Of a stretch of DNA of 9,359 bases, positions 1-6,362 are shown piece by piece. Every line of letters starts with the position of its first letter. Position 1 is the first letter of the stretch. Location of the stretch: the NCBI GenBank assembly GCA_964540795.1, contig CAZINX010000036.1, positions 1-9,359 of the forward strand, read 5' to 3'. The DNA is from Dichotomicrobium sp964540795. GTDB taxonomy: Bacteria > Pseudomonadota > Alphaproteobacteria > Rhizobiales > Rhodomicrobiaceae. Made by a program: the position numbers and the translations under genes. Under the pieces are notes generated by a model. It searched no databases, was not told the DNA's origin, and saw only the letters and a program-made list of their open reading frames with translations.

Positions 1-52
1 TGACCGGGGTGGGGTCGGGCGTGGCGTCGGTGGGCGGTGGTGTCTGGTTCAT
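1..52 (-). CDS. Possible 5' end of a minus-strand gene, cut by the window edge
   Basis: An ATG at 50-52 (minus strand) opens a frame reading MNQTPPPTDATPDPTPV with no stop before the window edge. Almost every codon after the first few ends in G or C, as in the GC-rich host genes and unlike the AT-rich endonuclease gene just upstream. The proline/threonine/aspartate-rich start resembles a disordered N-terminus. No clear Shine-Dalgarno sequence precedes the ATG. Only 17 codons are visible, so the function cannot be told. In DNA this G/C-rich any frame can stay open by chance, so this is a tentative call. If real, it marks the left border of the restriction-modification cassette. Confidence 0.35.
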   Translation of the reverse strand, partial: MNQTPPPTDATPDPTPV

Positions 53-82
53 GGGTTCATGCGACTTGGCAAACCTTTAGTA

Positions 83-694
83 TCAGGGAGCCACTCCAAC
101 CAATACAAGCGGGACCGCAGGAACCCCCCTGCCTTGCCTTATCAGGTTATAAAGTTCTCCTTCGTAGTACGCTGGACCAGACGACATTTCAGATTGCAAG
201 CTCTTCATTGGCAGTATTTCAACGCCCAGATCAATTACGTCGCCGACAAAGAAGGCCATGTGCTTCACAAAAAGATCAAATGCAACAAAGGAGTATTTTC
301 CAAATTGAACCTCTACTGCCACCCGGTCTTTGACAAAATCTGTCTGGTTGTAAGAATAAATTGGTGTTAGGCCAGCTTCCTCAATTTCACGCTTTTGTTC
401 TTCTGACGATAATCCCATTGTCCGACGAATCAGTTGTGCATCATTAGTAACCCAATATGAGGTGCGGCTCTCGGACCAACCTAAGCTTTCAAACTTGTTC
501 TTAGCCGCCTTGTTCATGGCGACTGGTGAAAATAGGATTTTGTCCAATCTCGTTTTTTCCTTAGAAACTTTGTTTCGACATTCGTCTGCATCAATAGACT
601 CGATCACCTGTTCGATCTCACTCCACAGCTGCGGATTGTGATATTGAATGAACTCGTAACCGTTGAGATGAGAATAATATTCTATAATTCGCAT
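83..694 (-). CDS. BglII-type type II restriction endonuclease
   Basis: A 203-residue protein, a typical length for a type II restriction endonuclease of the BamHI/BglII fold. By analogy it would make double-strand breaks at unmodified cytoplasmic target DNA. The region TDFVKDRVAVEVQFGKYSF holds D119, E128 and Q130. From established knowledge of BglII, its catalytic residues are D84, E93 and Q95, the same D-x8-E-x-Q spacing; the following FGK and aromatic/Asp-rich stretch (F137-D140) also fit that family. The predicted target is therefore AGATCT, which is inference. The ATG overlaps the stop of the methyltransferase gene by one base (TAATG), so translation is probably coupled and endonuclease production depends on passage of ribosomes through the modification gene. 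The gene is AT-rich compared with parE, which suggests transfer. It appears intact, with stop TGA at 83-85. Another PD-(D/E)XK-like endonuclease with a different target remains possible. Confidence 0.78.
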   Translation of the reverse strand: MRIIEYYSHLNGYEFIQYHNPQLWSEIEQVIESIDADECRNKVSKEKTRLDKILFSPVAMNKAAKNKFESLGWSESRTSYWVTNDAQLIRRTMGLSSEEQKREIEEAGLTPIYSYNQTDFVKDRVAVEVQFGKYSFVAFDLFVKHMAFFVGDVIDLGVEILPMKSLQSEMSSGPAYYEGELYNLIRQGRGVPAVPLVLVGVAP

Positions 695-1566
695 TACTTA
701 TGCCCGCCATATGGAAGAGTCGGATCGTATACCGGGCGATTCATAGGGCGTGTCTTTAACATCCCAGAGCGAAGCTGTACAAGCCTTTGATGAGCAACAT
801 TTACGTATTCTTCTTGGACATCACAACCATAACCGTGTCGATCGTGTTTCACTGCGCCAATAACAGTTGAACCGACGCCCATATACGGATCGAAAACATT
901 GTCACCAACCTCAGTGAGGGAAAGCACAAACCGCTCCACTAGCTCTATTGGAAACTGGCAAGGATGAATTGTTTTTTCCACGTGGTTATTTTTTACATTA
1001 GGAAAAATCCATACATCTCCCGGGTTCTTTCCCAAGGGGTTAGATGACAACTTCCCAGCTTTGGGGCCTTTATAGTGCTTCTTGTGTGGATACTTTGCAG
1101 GGACCCTTATTGGATCAAGGTTGAACGTGTAGTCATCCTGCTTTGTAAACCAAAGTATTGTTTCATGTCGGCCTGAGAGCCGTCTTTTGCAGTGTAGGCC
1201 GTGCTCAAAGTGCCAAACAATGCGGTTTCTAAGCTTGAGATCGTGACTTTTGAACACATTGTATAACATAATATCAAGAGGAAAAATCTCTCCTCTGTTT
1301 ACGTGGTTTCCCACTTGCCAGCAAATTGATCCTTTCGGGTGCAGAAGGCGGACGCACTCGGCAATTACTTCTGACTGTTCGTCAATATACTTTTCCAAAG
1401 GCGTTCGACGCTCATAGCTTTTGCCAATGTTGTAAGGCGGAGATGTGAGGATTAGCTTCATGCTGCCCGACTGCAGCTCTTTCATGAACGACAGGTTGTC
1501 ACGATGCGCCATGATAGCGCTTCCGGCTAAACGCTCGGGTGATAGAAGCTCAGGCTTGTCAAGCAT
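694..1566 (-). CDS. Site-specific DNA methyltransferase (beta class, N4-cytosine or N6-adenine) of the R-M pair
   Basis: A 290-residue SAM-dependent DNA methyltransferase that would protect host DNA from the endonuclease encoded directly downstream. Motif IV, the catalytic TSPPY, is at residues 41-45; motif I, the SAM-binding FDPYMGVGST, is at 225-234, after an HPCQFP/ELVERF segment (201-212) that resembles motif X. The order IV ... X, I is that of the beta class, with the target recognition region between them, around residues 90-200 (basic stretch near 159-172). SPPY occurs in both N4-cytosine and N6-adenine enzymes. The known BglII methylase makes N4-methylcytosine, so N4-cytosine is the better guess by association. 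The ATG at 1566 is preceded by a GAAGAG-like ribosome binding site and a TATAAT box. A second Met at residue 19 is a possible later start. No separate controller (C protein) gene is seen. The gene is clearly AT-richer than parE. Confidence 0.88.
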   Translation of the reverse strand: MLDKPELLSPERLAGSAIMAHRDNLSFMKELQSGSMKLILTSPPYNIGKSYERRTPLEKYIDEQSEVIAECVRLLHPKGSICWQVGNHVNRGEIFPLDIMLYNVFKSHDLKLRNRIVWHFEHGLHCKRRLSGRHETILWFTKQDDYTFNLDPIRVPAKYPHKKHYKGPKAGKLSSNPLGKNPGDVWIFPNVKNNHVEKTIHPCQFPIELVERFVLSLTEVGDNVFDPYMGVGSTVIGAVKHDRHGYGCDVQEEYVNVAHQRLVQLRSGMLKTRPMNRPVYDPTLPYGGHK

Positions 1567-1582
1567 CTTATCGCTCTTCGAT

Positions 1583-1612
1583 GAACGTTAATGTTCTGAA
1601 TTATATACGTTC
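1583..1612. repeat. Inverted repeat spanning the -10 box and predicted start site of the R-M promoter
   Basis: GAACGT at 1583-1588 and ACGTTC at 1607-1612 are perfect 6-bp inverted arms separated by 18 bp. They bracket the TATAAT (1600-1605) and the likely transcription start near 1593. A further GTTC (1593-1596) sits between them. This arrangement is compatible with an operator or with a hairpin at the start of the transcript. Six-bp arms can occur by chance in AT-rich DNA. Confidence 0.3.
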
Positions 1613-1628
1613 TTGGGAGAGAGATCTA
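1600..1628 (-). promoter_or_regulatory. Predicted promoter of the restriction-modification operon
   Basis: On the minus strand a perfect TATAAT lies at 1600-1605. With a 17-bp spacer the -35 hexamer falls at 1623-1628 and reads TAGATC, a poor match to TTGACA. Transcription would start near 1593, giving a leader of about 26 nt that ends in a GAAGAG-type ribosome binding site before the ATG at 1566. The weak -35 coincides with an AGATCT hexamer, so use of this promoter may depend on a bound protein or on methylation state. Confidence 0.55.
1622..1627. other. AGATCT hexamer in the R-M promoter (predicted target of the encoded enzymes)
   Basis: This is the BglII palindrome, 56-61 bp upstream of the methyltransferase ATG, directly over the predicted -35 element. 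Only one other AGATCT is seen in the window, at 2323-2328 inside parE. Methylation of this site could affect RNA polymerase or methyltransferase binding. About two such sites are expected by chance in this length, so only the position is notable. Confidence 0.5.
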
Positions 1629-1672
1629 GTCGGGTCGTGTCGCAAGCTGTGGATATCTAAGAGCAGTCTGTA

Positions 1673-3676
1673 TCAAATATCCAGCCCGTCCGCATAGGGC
1701 GCGCGCTCCTGAATAAACGCGAACCGCGCCTCCGGCTTCGTGCCCATCAGCCGGTCGACCACGCCGGCCGTCGCGCCGTCATCTTCCTCGATCGCCACGC
1801 GCAACAGGCTCCGCGTCGCCGGGCTCATCGTCGTCTCCTTGAGTTGCGCGGGCATCATCTCGCCCAGCCCCTTGAACCGCCCAATCTCCACCTTGCCCTT
1901 GGCCGTGAACTCGCTCGCCATCAGCGCGTCCTTGTGCGCGTCGTCGCGCGCATAAAGCGTCTTGCCGCCCTGCGTCAGCCGGTAGAGCGGCGGCACCGCC
2001 AGATACAGGTGCCCGCCCTCGATCAGCGGGCGCATCTGCTGGAAGAAAAAGGTGATCAGCAGCGAGGCGATATGCGCGCCGTCCACATCCGCGTCCGTCA
2101 TCACGATCACCCGCTCATAGCGCAGGTCGTCCACGCGGAAGGCGCTGCCCGTGCCGCAGCCCAGCGCCAGCACGAGGTCGGACAGAAGCTGGTTCTGCGC
2201 CAGCTTGGCGGATGAGGCGTTCGCCACGTTGAGGATTTTCCCGCGCAGCGGCAGCACCGCCTGCGTGCGCCGGTCGCGCGCCTGCTTGGCCGAGCCGCCC
2301 GCCGAATCGCCCTCGACGATGAAGATCTCGCTTCCGGCGGCCGTGTTCTGCGAGCAGTCCGCCAGCTTGCCGGGCAGGCGCAGCTTTCGCGTGGCGGCCT
2401 TGCGGTTCACTTCCTTCTCGCGCTTGCGCCGCAGCCGCTCCTCCGCGCGCTCGATGACGAACTCCAGCAGCCGCGAAGCCTGGGCCGGGCTGGCGGTCAG
2501 CCAGTGGTCGAACTCGTCGCGCACCGCCTGCTCGACGATCCGCGCGGCGGATTGGCTGGCGAGCTTCTCCTTGGTCTGGCCCTGGAACTCCGGCTCGCGG
2601 ATGAACACCGAGAGCATCGCCCCGGCGGCGGCCATCACGTCCTCGGCGGTGATCTGCGCGGCTCGTCTGTTGCCGGTCATCTCGCCGTAGGCGCGCAGGC
2701 CCTTCGACAGCGCTGCGCGCAGGCCGGACTCGTGCGTGCCGCCTTCGGGCGTCGGGACGGTGTTGCAGTATGAACTCATGAAGGCGTCGCGGTCGCCCAG
2801 CCAGGTGATGGCCCATTCGACCGTGCCGTGGCCGCCAGCAGCGCTGTGCTTGCCGGCAAACGGCGCGGGCGTGACGGTCGTGGCTCCGGAAGTGCGCTCG
2901 GCGAGGAAGTCGGCCAGCCCGCCGGGAAAGTGGAACTCGGCCTCGGCCGGGATGTCGTCATTCGCGCCGATCAGCTCCGGGTCGCACGACCACGAAATCT
3001 TCACGCCGCCGAACAGATACGCCTTCGCCCGGCTCATGCGGAAAATGCGCGCCGCGCGGAAGGCCGCGGCCTCGCCGAAAATTTCCGGGTCCGGCAGGAA
3101 ACGCATCATCGTGCCGCGCCGCCCGCGCGTCGGGCCGACTCGCTCCAGCGGCCCCAGTGGGTGCCCGCGCTCATACACCTGCCGCCACAGCGCGCCGTCC
3201 CGCGCCACCTCGACCTCCAGCCGCGCCGACAGCGCGTTGACAACCGAAACGCCCACGCCGTGAAGCCCGCCCGAGGTCGCATAGACCTTCGAGTTGAACT
3301 TGCCGCCCGAATGCAGCGTCGTCAGGATCACTTCCAGCGCCGACTTGTCGGTGAATTTCGGGTGCGGATCGACGGGGATGCCGCGTCCGTCATCGCGCAC
3401 GCTGAGAAAGCCGTCGGCCTCCAGCTCCACCGTGATGCGCGTGGCGTGGCCCTCCACCGCCTCGTCCATCGCGTTGTCGATCACCTCGGCGAAGAGATGG
3501 TGCAGCGCCTTCTCGTCGGTCCCGCCGATATACATGCCGGGCCTGCGGCGTACCGGCTCCAACCCTTCGAGAATCTCGATATCGGCGGCGGTGTAGGAGC
3601 CGTCCTTGCCCCCGCGCGGCTTGGCGCTCTGATTGCCCTGCGGTGCGGCGGCGAACAGATCGTTGGATGATGTCAT
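1673..3676 (-). CDS. parE: DNA topoisomerase IV subunit B (ParE)
   Basis: A 667-residue ATPase subunit of topoisomerase IV, which with ParC decatenates daughter chromosomes by ATP-driven strand passage in the cytoplasm. The GHKL ATPase domain shows EVIDNAMDEA (64-73, with the general base E64 and Mg-binding N68), DDGRGIP (95-101) and GGLHGVG (136-142). The transducer domain has the YCNTVPTPEGGTHE segment (303-316) and QTKEKL (367-372), with K369 as the ATP-contacting lysine. The TOPRIM domain has EGDSAGG (455-461) and DADVDG (528-533) for metal binding. The length and the KQARDRRTQAVLPLRG text after EGDSAGG favour ParE over GyrB; no large GyrB-type insertion is present. The first 25 residues are a variable, low-conservation lead. 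No strong Shine-Dalgarno is visible, but ATG 3676 is the only sensible start. High G/C at third positions marks it as host backbone. Its stop lies 106 bp upstream of the methyltransferase start. Confidence 0.96.
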   Translation of the reverse strand: MTSSNDLFAAAPQGNQSAKPRGGKDGSYTAADIEILEGLEPVRRRPGMYIGGTDEKALHHLFAEVIDNAMDEAVEGHATRITVELEADGFLSVRDDGRGIPVDPHPKFTDKSALEVILTTLHSGGKFNSKVYATSGGLHGVGVSVVNALSARLEVEVARDGALWRQVYERGHPLGPLERVGPTRGRRGTMMRFLPDPEIFGEAAAFRAARIFRMSRAKAYLFGGVKISWSCDPELIGANDDIPAEAEFHFPGGLADFLAERTSGATTVTPAPFAGKHSAAGGHGTVEWAITWLGDRDAFMSSYCNTVPTPEGGTHESGLRAALSKGLRAYGEMTGNRRAAQITAEDVMAAAGAMLSVFIREPEFQGQTKEKLASQSAARIVEQAVRDEFDHWLTASPAQASRLLEFVIERAEERLRRKREKEVNRKAATRKLRLPGKLADCSQNTAAGSEIFIVEGDSAGGSAKQARDRRTQAVLPLRGKILNVANASSAKLAQNQLLSDLVLALGCGTGSAFRVDDLRYERVIVMTDADVDGAHIASLLITFFFQQMRPLIEGGHLYLAVPPLYRLTQGGKTLYARDDAHKDALMASEFTAKGKVEIGRFKGLGEMMPAQLKETTMSPATRSLLRVAIEEDDGATAGVVDRLMGTKPEARFAFIQERAPYADGLDI

Positions 3677-3838
3677 GTCTGGCTATTGGTCGCTGTTGGC
3701 TTGGCGCATTCTGCCCGATTCGCGCACGGAATGGCGCGGTGTCCCGCATCTTGCTCGCACGGCGATAGCCCGCCCGCAAGTGCGCTCGGTATGGCTATGG
3801 GCAGGTTTCGCGGATGACAGGGGGCTGGGCGGGACGCC

Positions 3839-3872
3839 AAAAAAGCGCCGGAACCGCAGATGCGGCCCGGCG
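3839..3872 (-). terminator. Intrinsic terminator reading on the minus strand
   Basis: On the minus strand CGCCGG and CCGGCG (3867-3872 and 3846-3851) pair, with an inner CCGC/GCGG stem, small bulges and an AGAT loop. The hairpin is followed by C and six T residues (3844-3839). This is a textbook rho-independent terminator. It ends a transcript coming from the glycosyltransferase side and shields parE from read-through. Confidence 0.82.
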
Positions 3873-4079
3873 TTGGAGTTCAGACCTCGTCAACAGGAAT
3901 CACAAACGGCTGCGCCGGAATGCGCGGTCTGCCGCAGCAGATGGATCGGGCACTCCTTGAAGCTGTTCGCAAACCCTACAGATCCATCGGCCCCGTCTCA
4001 ACGCATCAACAGCCGCCGACGGCTCTTGTCTCTAGTCATAATCAATTCCGCGTGAGAGGGAAGCGTCTAATTTTGAAAA
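3839..4079 (-). ncRNA. Candidate structured small RNA or structured 3' UTR of the glycosyltransferase transcript
   Basis: The interval is bounded upstream by a TATAAT at 4086-4091 (minus strand; start near 4079) and downstream by a strong intrinsic terminator. Inside, GATGGATC (minus strand, 3981-3988) can pair with GATCCATC (3939-3946), closing a loop of 34 nt. The length, about 240 nt, is in the range of bacterial regulatory RNAs. I compared it from memory with 6S RNA and the signal recognition particle RNA and saw no decisive match; the conserved GGAAGCAGCC loop of the latter is absent. No good -35 element is seen 17 bp above the TATAAT. The alternative is read-through from the glycosyltransferase gene, with the terminator ending that mRNA. 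Confidence 0.35.
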
Positions 4080-4085
4080 AATTGC

Positions 4086-4091
4086 ATTATA
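4086..4091 (-). promoter_or_regulatory. TATAAT box overlapping the glycosyltransferase stop codon
   Basis: The last two codons of the glycosyltransferase (ATA TAA) plus the next T form a perfect -10 hexamer on the minus strand. The hexamer 17 bp upstream (GGCTGC) is a poor -35. The match could be an accident of the stop codon, but it stands just upstream of the structured gap. Confidence 0.3.
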
Positions 4092-5358
4092 TCACGAATT
4101 GGGTAAATGCAGCCGCGCCGCCAGGCACATGTTTGGCCGGATCAGCAGGATTTTTGGACGTGGCGTCACGGAAAAATTCCGCGAGGCGCGATCCGAGCAA
4201 CGCGTCGTAGACCTCCAGGGTCGCCGACTGCATGGCCCGCGTCGTAAACTGGGACATGACATGCGCCCGGCCGCGCGCGCCCATCCGCGCCAGCGTCTCC
4301 GGCGGCAGGCGCAGGGCGTTTTCCAGGCAGGCGGCGAGGGCGTCCGGGTCGTCCGGCGCGACCAGCCAGCCGGTCCCCTCATCCCCCACGCGGCGCACCG
4401 GCACGAGCGTCTCCGGCAGCGCGCCGCGGTCCGCGACGATCACAGGGCGCTTGGCGGCCTGCGCTTCCGCGGATGCGCGCCCGAAGGCTTCGGCCTCGCG
4501 CGAGGCGACCACGACAATCTCTGCGGCGCGGCAGGCGGCGGGCACGTCCGAAACATGGCCGACCAGCTTGATCCGGTCCGCCAGCCCGTTCGCAGCGATC
4601 AGCTCGCGCAATTCGCGCTCATATTCGTGCCGGCCCTGCGCATCGCCCGCGAGGATGACGGCGACATCCGCCATATCCGCTTGCTTGAGCACGCGCGCCG
4701 CCGCGCCGATCACGACATCCTGCCCCTTCCAGCGGGTGAGCCGGGCGACCTGCAATACGATGCGGGTTTCCGCCGCGACACCCCAGGCCGCGCGCAGCGC
4801 CGCGACCCGCTCAGGCAAAACTGCCTCCGGCGCGAAGCGCTCGACGTCAACCCCGCGATAGATTACGCGCACGCGCTCGCGCGGCGTGCCGTGCCGGCGC
4901 ATCAGCAGATCGGCGGTGTAGCGCGAATTGGCGATCACGATGTCTCCGCGCGCCATGACCGAGTTGTAAAAGCTCTTCGCGCGCGATTTCTGGTTATACG
5001 CCCCGTGATAGGTCGTCACGAACGGCACGCCGGCCAGCCGCGCGGCCGCCAGCGCGCTCCAGGCCGGGGCGCGGCTGCGGGCATGGGCGAGACCAACGCC
5101 GTACTCCGCGATCAGCCGGCGCAGCGCCGCGATGTTCGCCGCCATGCGCAGCGGGTTCTTCGTCGCCAGCGGCATCCGGCACAACTCGCCCCCCGCGCGC
5201 GCCAGCGCCTCTTCCAGCCGCCCGCCTTGTGACGCGACGAGACACCGCCCGCCCGCGCGCGTCACCGCCTCCGCCATCTCGACGGCAGAGGCTTCCGCCC
5301 CGCCGGTGTCGAGCTCGGGCACGACTTGCAGTATTGTGGGAGAGGGATCGCCGGTCAC
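4087..5358 (-). CDS. GT4-family glycosyltransferase (group 1, GT-B fold)
   Basis: A 423-residue retaining glycosyltransferase that would move a sugar from a nucleotide-sugar donor onto a surface polysaccharide, lipopolysaccharide or glycolipid acceptor at the cytoplasmic face of the inner membrane; neither substrate can be read from the sequence. The N-terminal Rossmann half opens with TILQVVPELDTGGAE (8-22), including the glycine loop, and has YHGAYN (117-122) and ANSRYTAD (143-150). The C-terminal half has RLTRWKG (206-212) with the donor-binding R/K pair and EAFGRASAE (290-298), the E-x7-E motif. I chose the GTG at 5358 because it lies just before the first beta strand and GGTGG stands 7 nt upstream. 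The frame stays open further upstream only as the antisense of the neighbouring hydrolase gene. No transmembrane segment is evident. It is divergent from the hydrolase gene and GC-rich like parE. Confidence 0.88.
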   Translation of the reverse strand: MTGDPSPTILQVVPELDTGGAEASAVEMAEAVTRAGGRCLVASQGGRLEEALARAGGELCRMPLATKNPLRMAANIAALRRLIAEYGVGLAHARSRAPAWSALAAARLAGVPFVTTYHGAYNQKSRAKSFYNSVMARGDIVIANSRYTADLLMRRHGTPRERVRVIYRGVDVERFAPEAVLPERVAALRAAWGVAAETRIVLQVARLTRWKGQDVVIGAAARVLKQADMADVAVILAGDAQGRHEYERELRELIAANGLADRIKLVGHVSDVPAACRAAEIVVVASREAEAFGRASAEAQAAKRPVIVADRGALPETLVPVRRVGDEGTGWLVAPDDPDALAACLENALRLPPETLARMGARGRAHVMSQFTTRAMQSATLEVYDALLGSRLAEFFRDATSKNPADPAKHVPGGAAAFTQFVI

Positions 5359-5424
5359 GCTTGAACCACCGCGCAGTTTCGTGGAGTTTGTCGCCCCGAG
5401 CCGGAAACGAGTGGGGACCTTAGA
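5359..5424. promoter_or_regulatory. 66-bp divergent promoter region between glycosyltransferase and hydrolase genes
   Basis: The two genes are transcribed away from each other from this short interval, so both promoters must lie here or overlap the coding ends. I see no clear sigma70 hexamers. On the plus strand GGGGA at about 5413-5417 is a good ribosome binding site, about 7 nt before the hydrolase ATG at 5425. Confidence 0.45.
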
Positions 5425-6252
5425 ATGAGCGCCGAGAACAATCAATTCCACCTGCCTTCGCAGACTCTCCCGGTGACGGATGCCAGCGGCAACACGACCG
5501 ACATCGCCACGATCTGGCACCCCGGCTCCGGCCCGTATCGCCCCACCATCATGTGGCTGGGCGGATTCAAGTCCGACATGCGCGGCGGCAAGGCGATGAG
5601 CCTGGCGGAATGGTGCGGCTGGCACGATTACGGCTTCCTCAGCCTCGATTATTCCGGTCACGGCGAATCCGGCGGGCGCTTCGAGGACGGCACGATCGGC
5701 GACTGGCTGGCCCAGGCGCGCGCGGTGCTGGAATGGGCCGATCCGTCGCGCTTCGTTATCGTCGGCTCCAGCATGGGCGGCTGGATCGCCATGCTCCTGA
5801 TGCGCCAGCTCATGGCCGAGGACCCGGAGCGCGCCCAGCGGGCGATCGGCCTGGTGCTGATTGCGCCGGCCTGGAACATGACCGAGCACATCTACAACGA
5901 GATGACCGGCGACCAACGCGCGGCGCTCGAACGCGACGGCCAGGTGATCCGCCCGTCCGACTACGATGCGGCTGGCTATCCGATCACGCGGAACCTCATC
6001 GAAGAGGGCAAGCAGTATCTGATCCCGCCGGAGACGCCCATCGACGCCGGCGCGCCGGTGCGCATCATTCAGGGCATTCAGGATGCCGACGTGCCGTGGC
6101 GCGGCTCGCTGGAGCTGTTTCAGCGGCTCGTCCAGGAGGATGCGCACCTGCATCTGGTCCGCGACGGCGAGCACCGTCTGTCACGCCCGCAGGACATCCA
6201 TCTCATCTTCAATGCGGTGCGCCATGTTCTTGAAACCCTTTCCAAATCCTGA
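5425..6252 (+). CDS. ABHD10-like alpha/beta hydrolase (predicted acyl-thioesterase/esterase)
   Basis: A 275-residue serine hydrolase with the alpha/beta fold. The nucleophile elbow is GSSMG (114-118) with S116 as nucleophile; D220 in QDADVPW and H250 in DGEHRLSRP complete the triad. GGFKSDM (46-52) forms the oxyanion-hole side, and YSGHGESGG (76-84) and TIGDW (90-94) follow. This whole set (FKSDM, DYSG-G-S-G-FE, VGSSMGGW, D--VPW, EHR) is the pattern I know from human ABHD10, a mitochondrial S-depalmitoylase that also cleaves acyl-glucuronides. A bacterial counterpart likely cleaves thioesters or esters of fatty acids or related acyl groups; its natural substrate is unknown. No signal peptide, so cytoplasmic. 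A good ribosome binding site supports ATG 5425. It may share its regulatory region with the divergent glycosyltransferase. Bpt follows after 110 bp on the same strand. Confidence 0.86.
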   Translation: MSAENNQFHLPSQTLPVTDASGNTTDIATIWHPGSGPYRPTIMWLGGFKSDMRGGKAMSLAEWCGWHDYGFLSLDYSGHGESGGRFEDGTIGDWLAQARAVLEWADPSRFVIVGSSMGGWIAMLLMRQLMAEDPERAQRAIGLVLIAPAWNMTEHIYNEMTGDQRAALERDGQVIRPSDYDAAGYPITRNLIEEGKQYLIPPETPIDAGAPVRIIQGIQDADVPWRGSLELFQRLVQEDAHLHLVRDGEHRLSRPQDIHLIFNAVRHVLETLSKS

Positions 6253-6352
6253 GGCTGCCCGGCGCGCTTGATTCGCCTTGGATAGTTCCGTTACCGTTTC
6301 CATTTAGGGTGGTGACAAGGCGCGGATACCGCCGAGGAACCAGCCGCGAAGC

Positions 6353-6356
6353 GGAG
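6353..6356 (+). promoter_or_regulatory. Shine-Dalgarno GGAG that decides the bpt start
   Basis: GGAG lies 6 nt before the GTG at 6363. The upstream in-frame GTG codons at 6309 and 6312 have only an AGGG that touches or nearly touches them, so 6363 is preferred. Confidence 0.65.
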
Positions 6357-6362
6357 CAAGCC

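Larger units (their letters stand above)
3677..4086. other. 410-bp non-coding gap between the glycosyltransferase stop and the parE start
   Basis: No convincing gene is present on either strand. The part proximal to parE (3677-3838) should hold the parE promoter, but I cannot point to clear -35/-10 boxes. The remainder (3839-4086) holds an intrinsic terminator reading on the minus strand, a long-range 8-bp stem, and a TATAAT over the glycosyltransferase stop codon; these are listed separately. A 13-codon minus-strand frame starting near 4040 (Arg-rich) lacks a ribosome binding site and was not called. Confidence 0.6.

Noticed and set aside
37..370. Plus-strand frames of about 100 codons opposite the endonuclease gene
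   Set aside because: No recognisable protein features; the minus strand has the BglII-type active site and a coupled start.
1651..1682. 6-bp inverted repeat GGATAT/ATATCC around the parE stop as a terminator
   Set aside because: Short A/T-rich arms, a 20-nt loop and no T run.
2828..3670. 280-codon plus-strand frame opposite parE
   Set aside because: Arg/Ala/Gly-rich antisense shadow of a strongly supported parE gene; no recognisable domain.
4002..4043. 13-codon Arg-rich minus-strand frame (MTRDKSRRRLLMR)
   Set aside because: No ribosome binding site and too short to tell from chance in this gap.
3839..4079. 6S RNA or signal recognition particle RNA in the structured gap
   Set aside because: The conserved SRP loop is absent and I could not align a 6S-like central bubble and closing stem with confidence, so it is only called a candidate RNA.
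4099..5232. 377-codon plus-strand frame opposite the glycosyltransferase
   Set aside because: Low-complexity Arg/Gly/His composition typical of antisense GC-rich DNA; the minus-strand gene has clear motifs.
5359..6174. Open extension of the glycosyltransferase frame upstream to an ATG at 6174
   Set aside because: The extra residues are Arg/Ala/His-rich and are simply the antisense of the hydrolase gene; the glycosyltransferase fold begins just after the GTG at 5358.
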